From Hyparrhenia diplandra (Eukaryota > Streptophyta > Magnoliopsida > Poales > Poaceae), in the NCBI GenBank assembly GCA_015847255.1, contig JADLZK010001142.1, forward strand, positions 1 through 64,000: a stretch of DNA of 64,000 bases, given 5' to 3'. The position numbers and the translations under genes were made by a program. Below the pieces are notes generated by a model, which saw nothing but the letters and a program-made list of their open reading frames with translations, searched no databases and had not been told where the DNA came from. Shown in pieces: positions 33,612 to 46,534 of the stretch. The first letter of the stretch is position 1. Each line of letters opens with the position of its first letter.

Positions 33612-35012
33612 TTACGCTTCATCAATGAAGTCGATGCCGAAGTAGGTTCTATCTCCTGTTTCAACCCAATTCCGAGGTGTTCTACACTTTCTACCATACA
33701 AAGCTTCAAACGGAGCCATCTTGATGCTTGCTTGATAACTGTTGTTGTAGGAGAACTCTGCAAATGGTAACCATTTATCCCATGGGCCTTTAGCAGATAA
33801 AACACATGCTCTTAGTATGTCTTCCAAAATCAGATTTACTTGTTCGGTTTGTCCCATTGTTCTCGGTTGATAGGCCGAACCACGAAGTAGCTTTGTGTTT
33901 AAGGCTTTTTGTAAGCACTCCCAAAAGCTATCGGTCCATTTAGATCCTCGATCAGACACTATGCTCTTGGGTACTCCATGCAGACGAACAATCTGAGAAA
34001 CGTAGATCTCTGCATACTGATGTGGCTCATATCTAGAGTTCACAGGAATGAAGTGTGCTACATTGGTTAGTCTATCCACAATTACCCAAATTGCATCAAA
34101 TCCTTGCGGGGTACGTGGAAGTCCAACAATGAGATTCATAGTGATGTTATCCCATTTCCAATCAGAGGCGGGCAATGGTTGTAGCAATCCAGCAGGTTTC
34201 ATGTGAATGGCCTTGACTCTACAACAATTGTCGCACTTGGCTACATGAGCAGCAATCTCTTTCCTCATCTTGGTCCACCAAAAGCGTGATTTCAAACCTT
34301 TGTACATCTTGTTGCTACTTGAATGGTTTGATAAGGTAGAAGAATGTGCTTCTATCAAAATTTGATCTCTAAGTTCCTTATCCTTAGGTACAACTAAACG
34401 GTTGTCATACCATAAAACCTCATTCTCATCCATTCTGAAGTGTTTACTTGGTTCTGCTTTGAGTTTCTGCTTGATAAAAGAAATGCCTTTATCTGTTTTC
34501 TGTCCTCTGATTACCCTCTCCTCCAGAGAATTTTGCACTTGTATGTGATGCAAGACTGCGGGGTGCATTAAGTTAAACTTCTCTTCTAACAATGGTTGTT
34601 CAATAGTACAATGTGCCTTCCGGCTCAAGGCGTTTGCAACGACATTCGCCTTGCACGGATGGTTATGTACCTCCAAATTGTAATCCTTGATTAACTCCAA
34701 CCATCTTCTTTGTCTCAGGTTCAGCTGATCTTGGGTGAAGATATATTTCAGACTCTTATCATCCGTGTAAATATGGCACACATTTCCAAGCAAATAGTGA
34801 CGCCAAATCTTCAGGGCATGCACTACGGCTGCTAACTCCAAATCATGTGTTTGGTAATTCACTTCGTGTTTGCGTAATTGTCGTGATGCATAAGCAATCA
34901 CTCTTCCTTCTTGCATGAGTACACAACCTAGGCCTGTACCACATGCATCGCAAAACACGTCAAACGGCTTCTCTATATCTGGCTGTGCAAGCACTAGAGC
35001 GGTTGTTAACAA
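33612..35012 (-). CDS. RNase H and integrase, G left unit (466-codon open stretch)
   Basis: RNase H begins FDVFCDACGTGLGCVLMQEG, keeps Glu in HDLELAAVV and Asp in IYTDDKSLKYI, but has Asn in NVVANALSRKAH where the family has the last catalytic Asp. The integrase zinc-binding site is present (EAHSSTLSNHSSSNKMYKG and AKCDNCCRVKA). In the core the first catalytic Asp is replaced by Asn (ITMNLIVGLPRT instead of the usual MDFI), while the second Asp (IVSDRGSKWT) and the Glu (MGQTEQVNLILED) remain. The enzyme is predicted dead even where the frame is open. A frameshift at a six-A run near 35022 separates it from RT, and is shared by both units. Confidence 0.92.
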   Translation of the reverse strand: MLTTALVLAQPDIEKPFDVFCDACGTGLGCVLMQEGRVIAYASRQLRKHEVNYQTHDLELAAVVHALKIWRHYLLGNVCHIYTDDKSLKYIFTQDQLNLRQRRWLELIKDYNLEVHNHPCKANVVANALSRKAHCTIEQPLLEEKFNLMHPAVLHHIQVQNSLEERVIRGQKTDKGISFIKQKLKAEPSKHFRMDENEVLWYDNRLVVPKDKELRDQILIEAHSSTLSNHSSSNKMYKGLKSRFWWTKMRKEIAAHVAKCDNCCRVKAIHMKPAGLLQPLPASDWKWDNITMNLIVGLPRTPQGFDAIWVIVDRLTNVAHFIPVNSRYEPHQYAEIYVSQIVRLHGVPKSIVSDRGSKWTDSFWECLQKALNTKLLRGSAYQPRTMGQTEQVNLILEDILRACVLSAKGPWDKWLPFAEFSYNNSYQASIKMAPFEALYGRKCRTPRNWVETGDRTYFGIDFIDEA

Positions 35013-35799
35013 CTCTCGTAATGTAAAAAAGCTGTCTCACACTCCTGTGTCCACACAAACTTCTCATCTTTCTGCAATAACCTTGTCATTGGTTTGGCGA
35101 TCTTAGAAAAGTCAGGTATGAATCGACGATAATACCCGGCTAAACCAAGAAAACTCTGAATCTCTGTAACAGAGGTCGGCGCCTTCCAATCCATGACTTC
35201 TTGAACTTTGCTTGGATCAACTGAAATTCCATCTTCTGATAGTACATGTCCAAGAAATTGAACCTTCTTTAGCCAAAACTCACATTTGCTAAACTTAGCA
35301 TAAAGCTTGTGTTCTCTGAGCCTGGCTAACACTATTCTAAGATGCGCTGCATGGTCTTCTTCATTTTCTGAATATACCAAAATATCATCAATAAACACAA
35401 CCACGAATTTGTCTAACTCGGGCATGAATACCGAATTCATTAGGCACATAAAATGAGCAGGAGCATTTGTCAAGCCAAAGGACATGACAAGATACTCATA
35501 CAACCCATATTTGGTCGAGAAAGCAGTCTTCGGGATATCTTGTGGTCTGATCTTGATTTGATGATAGCCCGAACGAAGATCGATCTTGGAGAAAACCTTA
35601 GCCTTGGACAACTGATCAAAGAGAATGTCAATGCGTGGCAAAGGATACTTGTTCTTGACTGTCACCGCATTGAGTGATCGGTAATCCACACACATTCTCA
35701 AAGATTGGTCCTTCTTTTTCACAAAAAGAGCAAGACATCCCCATGGTGATGAGCTTGGTCTAATCAAACCTTTTTCTAGCAACTCTTGAATCTGAACCT
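35006..35799 (-). CDS. Reverse transcriptase, G left unit (fragment after CACTA insertion)
   Basis: It starts right after the CACTA insertion with KVQIQELLEKGLIRPSSSPW and runs through RMCVDYRSLNAVTVKNKYPL, SKIDLRSGYHQIKIRPQDIP, MSFGLTNAPAHFMCLMN and the catalytic box VVFIDDILVYS, ending FLGLAGYYRRFIPDFS. All core RT motifs are present. The N-terminal fingers part lies beyond the CACTA element (ends RRPYRMPHHELAE at 36661). Joined without the insertion the frame would be continuous. Confidence 0.92.
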
Positions 35800-35802
35800 T
35801 CA

Positions 35803-36657
35803 CACTAGTACCTAAAAGCTTTTTTTTGTGGCGGGCAAAAAACTTACGTGACGGGCATGAGCGCCCGTCGCTAACGCAAGGTCACAGAAAATGGAGGAAG
35901 CACCGTGGCGGGCAGCTTGTGCCCGTCACGGTTAATAAAAAAATAAAATAAAAAAAACCCCAAACCCGAGCCGCTGGACCCGGATCTAGGCCTGCTGGGC
36001 CCCATCGCGCCGCCGCGGCCGCCGGATCCGCCGCTGCTGGCCGGGATCCGCCGGGCGATGCCGGTGGAGGGGAGACCGGCTGCCGCGCGCCCGGCAGGTG
36101 AGGAGGCGCCGCCGCGGCCGCGATGGTGAGGAGGAGCCACGCCGCCGCGTGCCAGGTGGTGAGGGAGGATCGCGCCGCCGCGCGCCAGGTGGTGAGGAGG
36201 ATCCACGCCACCGCCGCCCGGTGGGAGAGGAGGAGCCGCGCCGCCGCCGCAGCCTGGTGGAGGAAGAGTGGGGAAGGGAGCGGGAGGGAGAGGAAGCGGG
36301 AGGGGAGAGGAGTCGTGCCGGCGCGCGCCCGGTGGAGGGAGAGGCCGCGGGTGGGGAGCGGCCGAGTGGTGGATCGAGTGAGGGAGGGGGTGGACTGGTG
36401 GTGTGCCAAACCCTAACTTCACTATATTTATGGCGCTGGATATCGGGCCATATTCTGGGCTGTTGGGCCTCTCTATTTTGCGTGGCGGGCGCGTTAAGGT
36501 GCCCGCCATGCAAAATCAATTTACCGTGGCGGGCAAAAGACGCCCGTCACGGAAAATAAAACTGGCACGTGGCGGGACATTTTCCGTGGCGGGCAAAAAA
36601 AACGCCCGCCACGGAAAAGATTTTCCAGTGTCTCGCAAAATCGTTTCGTTACTAGTG
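35803..36657. mobile_element. Non-autonomous CACTA transposon, copy in G left unit
   Basis: It begins CACTAGTACCTAAAAG and ends GTTACTAGTG, so the termini are inverted CACTAGTA. The flanks are TCA on the left (35800-35802) and TCG on the right, which is TCA in the right-unit copy, fitting the 3-bp duplication of this superfamily. Subterminal GTGGCGGGC/GCCCGCCAC repeats occur in both orientations at both ends. The 855 bp hold a GC-rich core with chance frames and no transposase. The insertion splits the G polyprotein within RT. Confidence 0.9.
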
Positions 36658-36660
36658 TCG

Positions 36661-38266
36661 ACTCGGCCAATTCATGGTGCGGCATTCTATATGGTCTTCT
36701 AGATATTGGTGCTGTTCCGGGTAGAAGCTCAATTGCAAACTCTACATCTCTATCCGGTGGTAAACCTGGTAAGTCTTCTGGAAAGACATCTGGGAACTCA
36801 CATACCACTGGTATATCTGAGATTCTTGTAACTTGTAGAGCAGCGGAGACACGATTCAGATTAGGTGTTTTGGGAAGAATTATCTGGTGTTCTTTTCCAT
36901 CACGGGGATCTTTCAAAAGAATTACCCTACTCAGGGTGTCTATAATTACTCCCCATGTCTTCATCCAGTTCATTCCCAAAATGACATCCAAACTCAACCC
37001 GGGTAACACTATTAGGGAGGTGACAATCTCTAAATCCCCAACTTTAATTTGTACATTTCTGACAACCTTACGGGTAAGTTGATCAGCTCCTGCTGAGCTA
37101 ATACGATAACCATAACCCAAATCTGATATTTGCTCATTATGTTCTTGGGCAAAAGCTTCGCTCATGAAAGAATGAGACGATCCAGAGTCAAACAATACAA
37201 CAGCATTGTGATTGTTGACTAGGCAAGTACCAGCGGTTACAGATTCTCCTTCTGGACTTTCTTCAATATTGGTGGAGTGAATCTGTCCAATCCTCTGCCT
37301 ATAGGGTTGGTTACTCTTGGGTTGTGGGCAAAACCTGGAAAAATGTCCTGGCGTCCCACAATTATAGCACTTGTTGCGAGTAGAAGCACTATCAATACCA
37401 TCTGTCTTTGTTCCCGAAGCAGGGGTAACATGAGCCTTCCTGAAGCGAGGATTCTCACACTGTGGCTCTTCTTGCAGTGGGGCATCTGGTTGGTGGTAGC
37501 TTGAATGACTAATGAGTAGAACCTTGTTCTGACTCGAGCTGGACTCACTTGGCCTCTTCTTGGTTTTGGTAGCAGCATATGCGTTGTTACTCTCCTCTTG
37601 TAACAAGCAGTCACTGACGAACTCATTGAAACTTTTTCTGAATGGGGCTCCAATAGTCTTCTGCATCTTGGGATTAAGCCCTCTTCTGAAGCTTGCTATT
37701 TTCTTCTCTTTAGTGTCCACCATATGTGGTGCATATCTGGACAAACGGTTGAAATCTTTGAGGTACTCATTGATGGTCTTGTCATCTTGATTGAGCTTGA
37801 TAAATTCACCCAGCTTCATAGCAATCACACTAGGATGAATATAAGCATCACGGAAAGCTGCCGTGAACATATCCCAGGTAATAGAAGTATTAGCTGGGTA
37901 GGTGGCACGATGATTTCTCCACCAAATTCCTGCGGGTCCTTCAAGCAAATGAGCGGCATATTCAGCCTTCTGCACTTCAGTCAAATCCAACAACCTAAAT
38001 TTTTCCTCAACTGAGCTCATCCATTCTTCCGCTTCGGTTGGTTCACTAGACTGTGTGAACTTAGGTGGATCAGTGGTCTTAAATTCCTTGTATGAATGGA
38101 GCCTATCTTCTGCATTATTGTTTCGATTTCCTACTCCACCCTGTGCAGTGTTGCGCGAAATGTTGCGCAACTCACCCAGACACTCGTCAAAGAACGGTTC
38201 CGGGTTGACAGGAGGTGGTGGTGGCGGTTGGTTGCTCCCTCCAGCACCTGAGCGTGTTTTAACCAT
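36661..38266 (-). CDS. gag, protease and RT start, G left unit (open to the CACTA insertion)
   Basis: From MVKTRSGAGGSNQPPPPPPV at 38266 (a Met two codons upstream at 38272 is also possible). Capsid domain: EEKFRLLDLTEVQKAEYAAH, EGPAGIWWRNHRATYPANTS, DAYIHPSVIAMKLGEFIKLN and NRLSRYAPHMVDTKEKKIAS. Zinc knuckle CYNCGTPGHFSRFC. Protease active site VLFDSGSSHSFMSE, then LPGLSLDVILGMNWMKTWG and the RT entry FAIELLPGTAPISRRPYRMP. About 530 codons are uninterrupted, so this half looks nearly intact. The frame continues artificially into the CACTA element to 36521. Confidence 0.93.
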
Positions 38267-39557
38267 CTGCATAATCCAACCAATAAAAATTCTCAGATGA
38301 TGTTGACATAGTGTAAATGCATCGAATTTAATGTTACGCAGAATTTATTGCGATAGTAAATTCATTCAACAAATACAGGTAACCATAATTCCAATGGCAT
38401 CACACCCATCATCGCAATAATTATGGTCGATACGGATTATGTATCAAATCAACTTCTCCATCCAATGTACGCATAATCCAAGGTTCGATATAGTCACCAT
38501 GACCATGATATCGAATTTGCGCACATTGCTTCACCAAATGGAACTCTTCCATTAAACTCATCAAGGGCTCAATTAAATCCGTAGTCTGATTACTTCAAGG
38601 TCTTCCGTCTCGATAGCCTTTTGATAAACAGGATCACTAGGGATAGGGGTAGGTAGGTGGCAACTGAGGATAAGATTTTTCTTCCTACGATAGGGTATAC
38701 CAGTTAAATACTAGCGTAATCTAAAGAGAAGGTGGCAACTACGAAACTTCTAGGAGATTGGAGACACTGTGTCCATCATTACTGTCGTTGTCTTCTCCAT
38801 CTTAATCTTCTTTTCTACATCTGGCGAGTAGGAAGGGTGATGATTATGATAGAGTTGATAGGAATCCGCTCTCTGGAAGATCTGGCAAGAACAAGGGTCC
38901 ATTCTAGGAAAATAGGAAGTGGCCGTTTCTAGCAAAGCCTTGATTGTTCCAACATTCAACTTTCTCAGGGTATGGACTGCAGCATTGTTGACAACTTTTC
39001 AGGTGACGATTCATACTCGGTGATAATCCAACTTCTCCAAATAGAACTATAAGGTAGGGTAGGGATGGAAAGGCTAATTCTAGTGAGATCCGAGCTGCTT
39101 AAGGTGCGGTGATCTATGGTTTGGGGTCTCTACATTGTCTGTCTGCTTAAACACTTACAGTACCATGGGTATGCGAAACAACTTGTCTTCACTGGTATTA
39201 CTGTCTGTCTTGTATGCGGGAGCCATTGGTAACAGGATTTGGAAGATTGTGTGAGATTGAGAACGAGATGGGTCAGCTTAACAAATAGGGACAAGTACTC
39301 ACTAAGGGGGAGAGACGGGAATAAGGGTAAGAAAAGAAATACTTTTATTTCATTTTATTGGTGCAGATGCATGAATGACATGATGCATGACCGTATCTTA
39401 CGTCCTCACAGAATAGGAAAGATAAGATACTACTCGTTATAAATGGTGGCACATCTATCGTTCTCTCCAAAGAAAATAAATCGTGTCTAGCCGGTCTACA
39501 CGATTTGCGGGGTTAGTGTACCTGCAATTTCATTTCAGCCCCCACAATATATTTATG
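38267..39557 (-). other. Leader of G, left unit, between solo LTR and gag
   Basis: About 1.3 kb with no supportable coding. It aligns with 51781-53084 in the right unit. In total the leader is about 1.85 kb once the solo LTR is removed, long for this clade. Confidence 0.7.
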
Positions 39558-39562
39558 CAATG

Positions 39563-41343
39563 TGTTGATATTTCTTACACGATCCCAATTAGGAAGGCGA
39601 AAGAAATATATATGGGATATCTATCTAATCATGTTAGCTTGGATATGGGATTAACCTCATGATCCAACAAAGCGGAGTTAGGCGGTGTTAGTAGTGGGGT
39701 GTAAACTTAGCATCATTATCCATAGTGGAGTTAATCTCACCAGGATATGTACTCAAGGTATACCACTCATTTCTAAGCATTACCTACGTACTAGTCTGTC
39801 ACCCTAGCAATAACGCTCAAAGAAATGCGAGGCATGGTATTTGTTGATAGGCCTTGATAAAAGAATGAACATGATATCTCGCAAGTTTACAGATAGAAAT
39901 ACCAATTGTAGCACTTCACCGGGAGTAATCCGGTATCGTATTTATATTTTACCACGGGGAAGGGAGTCTATGGAAAGTAGAGAGAAAAGGATATCTAATG
40001 ATTTATATTGTGATTTATTTATGAGATCCACTTACAGTTGTACAATGCGAGTAGCCATATGCATCTAACATTACTCAACAGGATAAGTCACATGATAAAG
40101 ATAAATATATAAATGACAAATACCCAAGTCTAAGATCATCATATGCCACTAGTGTCATACGAGCTATTAACATGTTATAGAAAGAATAGAATGAATATTC
40201 CTAAGATACTCCTAATCATATATGTCAAATGAATACTATAATTAGTGCAATACATCTAGCTATCATGGCAAGGTTGGATTACTTCTACACATGGCAAGCA
40301 TTACCAATAACAACCAAGGCGAAACTTGATCATTACCGTAATAATAAACTCGACTAGTCCTACATTCGGAGGGTGGATTCCAAAGGACTCAACAGGACTG
40401 TCACTCCCGCGATCTACCACACGGCCCGGAATGTAGGGTGCAATTGCAGATAAACGTTGTATAAACACCACATTTACACATTGCTTATCACCCACATAGT
40501 GATCATCTATATGGATGCTATACAATTCCATGCATAAAATATAAAGCAATCTTACTAAACTAAACATATAATCATAGCAAGCATAAACACATATCAATAA
40601 GAATATAATAATTATAAAGATCAAAGCCATAACAATTGTATTCTAAATATAATAGTACTTACAGATCAAATACAAGAGAGAAGTCTCAAGAACGATGATC
40701 CTTGCTACTTCTTGACTATCAGGAACTTAAGATGAACTTGATCTTCAACTAGAACTAGCTAGATAGCTAACTACTTCTAGTATGAAATAGGGCTTAGGTC
40801 TAGACTTGGCTGGACTTGATGGGTATGAGTTGATAATGAATATGATAATGAAATTGTTATCAGCCCTGGGGTCAGCTGGTCTTCTTATATAGTACTTGGC
40901 GATGAACGTGAACCCTTGGATCAAACCGACCTTCAACAACGGTGTAGATACAACCTCAAAGTCGGTAGTAAACCGACCTAGAAAGGAGAGGTCGATAGGT
41001 GGGACCCACGGCGGCCGCCTAAATGGGCCTGGCGGCCGCCAGGGTCCTGTCTCCCCTTGGCCTCTGGTTCTTTCTAGTGTTCTCTGGTATCTTCTAGAAT
41101 GTTTTAGTCCACTTTTCGGGTTGAGTTACTTCACGGTCAAGTCTTGTCATCATATGTCTTGTATATTCCAGAACTTTCTCCATTCTTCTCGGCATTTATC
41201 TATCAAGTCCCCCGGAAAGTCACGAATCACCAAAGCTCGTGGAATTATGTTAGTTAGACCCCTAGACTTATGTTTGGTCTTTAACTTGAGCCCTTATTTC
41301 ATGTTAATTGACTTATAATATTATGCTATAACAGGTGTCAACA
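39563..41343 (-). mobile_element. Solo LTR of the C family in G left unit
   Basis: TGTTGATATT to GTGTCAACA, the reverse complement of the element C LTR (15753-17540), with perfect TSD CAATG (39558-39562, 41344-41348). It has no internal region. The insertion lies in the untranslated leader of G. Confidence 0.93.
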
Positions 41344-41348
41344 CAATG

Positions 41349-41885
41349 CATGAATTTAAATTGCATATACCTGCTTCGTCAGGTCCACCCGACGGCATCG
41401 CATACCTTGCGGAAAAACACATTTTACGCCCGGCACACCTGTGTACCCATACACAAGTCTACAGGGGCACTACCCGACCATGGAGCTCTCAAAACATTTT
41501 ATTTTTACCCCCTAGACCGGCGGTTGTCCGATCATGCTCTCACAACTCACATCTTACCTTGAGTGTAGAGGCATTGAACATCATTTACCTGGGGCATAGA
41601 GGTATTTCGATCCATACATGACTACTCAAGTGAGTAGCCCCGTACTACTGGCCGCACGGCAACCAAGCACCAACAACAAAATATGATGCATAAACCCATC
41701 CCAAGTTAGTAAAGCCACCTGACTGTCCTTAATTGGGCATAAGGGTATGACCATGGCACTATTAATTTTGCAAATCTTTTACTCACACCAATTGAAAAAA
41801 GATTTTGTTTTCGCAAAATTTTCACAAAAGATTAGTGGTTCATTTTAATTTTAATACCAGATCGGATTGTTAAGTACTGAACTAA
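41349..41885 (-). other. 5' leader of G, left unit, next to the primer site
   Basis: About 540 bp without features. It aligns with 54883-55420. Confidence 0.65.
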
Positions 41886-41897
41886 GCTCTGATGCCA
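41886..41897 (-). other. Primer-binding site of G (initiator tRNA-Met type), left unit
   Basis: The minus strand reads TGGCATCAGAGC two bases inside the LTR, one mismatch from the classic TGGTATCAGAGC. The right-unit equivalent near 55423-55430 is garbled. Confidence 0.8.
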
Positions 41898-41899
41898 GC

Positions 41900-44800
41900 T
41901 GTGACAGAGCCGACCAATTTATAAGAAATCAAGTATAATTCACAATTACCGAAGCAATCGCAGTCTACACTTGAGTCCATATAAACCCGGTATTCCGGAA
42001 ATCTCAGAGTGATTTCAAACTCATCAACAATACAACCAAGATCATTGAGCTCAGTAGTTCCAATCCCATAGGTATCTTAAACCAAATTTGAATATATTAT
42101 AATCGAGTGCGATGTACACATTTATTTCAAAAGTAAAGTTCAGAGTGCGGAAGCAATAGCTTTCGAAAATACAGCGGAAATCAAAATAAATTAGATAGTG
42201 CCAACATAGTGTCACCCCCGTAGTAGCAAGAGACAGGGAAATATGGAGACCGCCATGCCCTAGGCATTACTCTTCAACCACAAACACATCACAACAGGCA
42301 AGAATCATGCTAGACGGATCACCCGCAATGATGGGAGTTAACCCGTGAGTACTCAATTGTACTCCGCAAGACTTACCCGTCTTAAACCGTAAAAATAAGG
42401 AAAATTAAAGACTCCAAGGATTATGCTTGGCTTTATCCGAGCTAGCCGACTCACATTTAATTTCATAACATAAGGTTGATTAGTGCGCCTACACATACTA
42501 CTCGAGGTTCTTCCAAGTTTAAAAGGTTATTATTACATACATAACCATAAATCCTGTATAAACAAGATTAAAACATATGCTCGCCGATATATAAATAACA
42601 AGTATAAGTAACATGATCAATATTTTAAACATCGCAAAGCATGAATATAGTAACCATTATTGTAATACTTAAACTACGAGACGGGTTCTCACTATCCGGG
42701 AGAGACAGATTCGAATCGATTGCAAACGTGGCGTTACACTAGGTCTACTTGTCTGCGCCTAATCACTTCAAGATGTTAGGGGCGTAAAGTCCCGGATCAA
42801 CCCCCTCCCAAGCCACCAACCACGCCGTTTAGGAGGGACGTTAAAGCGTACAAGTACCGGCCCCTAACATTCCCACAAGCCGTGGCTCACGACCGGCGGA
42901 GCCTACTATATGAACAGTGCGTTCAACTTCCGACTAAGGCTTCCGACAAAGGGTAAAGTCCTTAGGCGATCGGATGGAAGACCACAATATCCATCCGATC
43001 TCACATGTTTTATTATTCGGGTTCTCAAGGCGGCAGCTTGTTAGTCACCCATGTGACTAACCACAAACATCCTCGGTGGCCAGGAAATCACTTTGTCTAC
43101 TACAATCATTATAAGCGAGCATTTATTTAACCTAGACTCCTAAATAGGATAGGCAACAACTTCAGCAAGGATATCTGTGCATCAACGGTTTCAACCACTT
43201 CCTATACTTAATGCAGCATTCATAAAAGGACTCAACAAGTTAATTTAGAAAGCATAGGGAAGTTCAGCATGCACCGGGGCTTGCCTTCAGAAAAGTAGTA
43301 GGAAGAAGTTAGAGTCCTCTAGAAACTGGAGTCACGGTCCTCCTTCTCCTGTGGGGTCTTTTGGCTGCACTCCGAGATGGTGAAGGTTGACCTCCGGCTC
43401 CTTGATCTCCTCCCGAACTAACTGCTCCGATCCTGATATGCATGCATATGCGAGACCGATTAATACCAATGCACAAAAACATGCTTGTATATAAATAAAA
43501 TAAAATGGGGGATGAATGCATTATGATGTATGATACTAGTAAGTGGATATCTCTTCCGCAAACACACAATTATAACTACACAAGCAACCCTAAAAATCTA
43601 CATCAAGCAAACACCCTATTTCACTAAATGCGGAAAAATGGCAGCAAGACATCTTTGTTACTAAAAAAGATCACCACGAGGGGAGTTCTATAACTCCAAA
43701 TTCAGCAAACAAATACTCTATGGAAAGCTAACAAAATTTCCTACAAAACATTCCGTATCACCCTGACCAAATTCGGACATTACCAGCCTCGAAAACAGAG
43801 AAAATAGAGGCTCTGTTTTCCTACAACTCATCACTTAGGGCATTCCAAACAACTCATTCAAGCATGCACTTTATCTAGAACTTTTCCAGCAAGCATGGCA
43901 AGCTATAAACTACATTTCAAAAGATAATCTAAAGCACATAAAATGATATGCTCTAGCAATCACTACACATGCACACTATAAATCATATAAATGCTAGGAA
44001 TAAAAATCTGCCAAACTACCAAGCTTATCCAACCAAGCATACCAACAGGTCCTATCCATGCTAGGAAGAACTAATAAAATTATCAACTCACAATACTCTA
44101 CTATAAACTTGCATTTCTAGGCTAATTTCCTTACAACATAAATATGATAAATCTGCAAACACCTTAGAAAAATCTACAAAAATTACCAGAGCATCCTACT
44201 GGTCTAACATGCCTACCATAAAAATTTCAGGGCAAACTCATGCACATACTGTCCTACACAAAAATAACAAGCCAGCAACACAACTAGGCATGAAAATACT
44301 TTGTACTATGGAAAGTGTCAGACAACAGATTTCTGAGTATAACAGGCTACTAAAACCTATCAAAACCAAGCATACCAATTATCACACCCAAAACCCTAGT
44401 AATTATTTTTCTATGAATTTCCTTAGAAGGCATGGTAAAGTGCACATAAATCAAAAATCACATTTCTTCAACAGAACATAGCATGTATGATATTTTTCCT
44501 GTACTATACACCCAAAAACATGAACATTTTGTACAGGCACCACTATTTTATCATACACCAAAAATTAGATATGCATTTCTCTCTTTACATGGCAATTAAA
44601 GCAATAAACCTAGATAAATATAAAAACTACCAGAAAATGCCAACTCATATTTTTCTACTGTATATCTACTCACAAGGATCACAAAGCAAAATTTGTCCCA
44701 TGCAATTTCGAGCTAAAACGAGTGAGATATGGATTTTACAATGCGGCGGATCATTACGGAAAATAAAAAAGAAAAGAAAAGCGGTGACAAAGGGGCCCGT

Positions 44801-46523
44801 GTGTCATAGACACAAGCGAGGGGCGGCCATTTGCTCCGGCGGATCTTCGCCGGCGTTCGTCCTCCGGCGAAACCAAGCATACCTATGGACTCACGGGGAC
44901 GAGATCTATCGATCTAGACCCTTTTCCCAAGCTTTGGAGGGTTCTAACGGCGGCGGTGGCATACGGCGGCGGGGGCGGCGATGGGCGGCGTGGATGGCCG
45001 GCGGGCTCGTGGTTTTCAATGAGGAGGTGACCAACGGGCATGCGGGTGAGCTTCAGGGTGCCAAGGCGAACCCGGCGAGCACAAGCCGCGGCGGTTCACA
45101 CGGCCGAGGGCCCCTGGCGGCAGACAGACAGCGTGCGGCGGTGGTCGGGAACGTGGCGTCGGCGGCGGCGCGGTCCGCCAAACGGAAGCACCAAGGCTCG
45201 ATTCGTCCTAGCACGAGACACTACACAACATGCATAGCCGAGAACATAGGTTAGTTCAAGAAAATCGCCATGCATGGCCACGGCGGCGAGCACGCCCGCG
45301 GCGGCGGCCATGGCGGTGGGAAACGACGACGGCGGTGCGTTCTGGCTCACCTGGACCCTAACTTTCTGCGCAACCTTGGTCGAGGCTAGAACACGGCTCC
45401 AGGGGGCTGGAACACAAGCTGGAGCATCGGGAGGTGGACGAGGAGGGGCCGGCCGCGGAGGACCGCGGGTCGTCGGTGTCCCGGCGGACGGCGGCGGTGA
45501 CGGTGGCCGATTGGCCCTTGCCTTGGGTCGTTTTAGGCGAGGGTCGGGGCGAGGAGTTTCAGGATGAGATGGTGATGCTGCTGGCTAGCTGGGACAGGCG
45601 GTGACACGGTGGGGAGGGTGCTCGACGCCGGGAATGGCGAGAAGGGCCGCGGCGGCGCTCGGGAGCAGCTGCTCCTTGGCTTGGACGGCAAGGGAGGCGA
45701 GGGAGAAGGAGTGAGGAGCAAGGGATGGGGTTTCCCTTCTCTAAGACGGCACGGGCGTGCGGCAGGGTGTCAGGGAAACACGGACACGCGGCGCGGGGCG
45801 GCCGAACGTGGGGCAGGCGTGACGGTGGCCCTGTCGACGAAGAGGAGGCCGACAGGCCCGGTTTTCTTCCCCTCTCTCTGTTTTTACTAATTTCCTCGGA
45901 AACCGTGCTGATTTAGGAGAAACTCTAATTGAATGAAATGTTCCTCATGAAATTCTGAGCAAAACACCTATACAAAGTTTTTCCTAAATCGGCCTAGATT
46001 AGAAAGCGTGAGCGATCAAAGCGTCAACACTCAAAAGCCTCAAATTCAAATGAATTTCAAACTGTTTGCGACTTTTCGAACATGGTCCACTCATTTTCAT
46101 GCGACGAGCCTAAAACATCTTATGTTCTACAAGAAATTATCTACATAAGTCATGAAGGGTGCCCACACATGCAAGGTCTCTAGCTAGGACTTTTGATCAA
46201 AACAAAATAAATTACTTCCAAATTCAAACAAGGTCAAACCAAGTCAAACTACCCTTATAAAATCAGATTAGGGAACATGACCAACATCAACCTTGCTCTA
46301 AAACATTCTATAAACATCACTAAGAATAAATAAAGATTAAACAACTAATTATGCAAACATTTCATACATGAAATGACGAGGCAAAAGCATGACAAGCAAA
46401 TTTAAAACAATAAAACATGCAAATGGTATGTATCATTTCATGTGCATAAAAGGATGTGACTGAATGATGATTATGCTCATGAAATGCAGATGCTAATGAC
46501 ATGCTTAAAACCAGGGTGTTACA
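41900..46523 (-). repeat. Middle LTR of G, shared by both units (4,624 bp)
   Basis: TGTGACAGAGCC to GGTGTTACA, the longest of the three copies and probably closest to the full-length LTR. It acts as the 5' LTR of the left unit and the 3' LTR of the right unit. The GC-rich segment at 44750-45850 contains long chance frames (for example 44487-45254) that have no protein motif and are not conserved in frame between LTR copies. Confidence 0.93.
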
Positions 46524-46534
46524 AATCTACCCCC

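Noticed and set aside
36098..36559. Gly/Arg/Glu-rich frames on both strands of the CACTA core
   Set aside because: High-GC simple sequence. No transposase or other domain, and the frames differ in the second copy.
44487..45254. 255-codon plus-strand frame in the middle LTR of G
   Set aside because: It is antisense to the element, not kept in frame in the other two LTR copies, and rich in low-complexity Gly/Arg.
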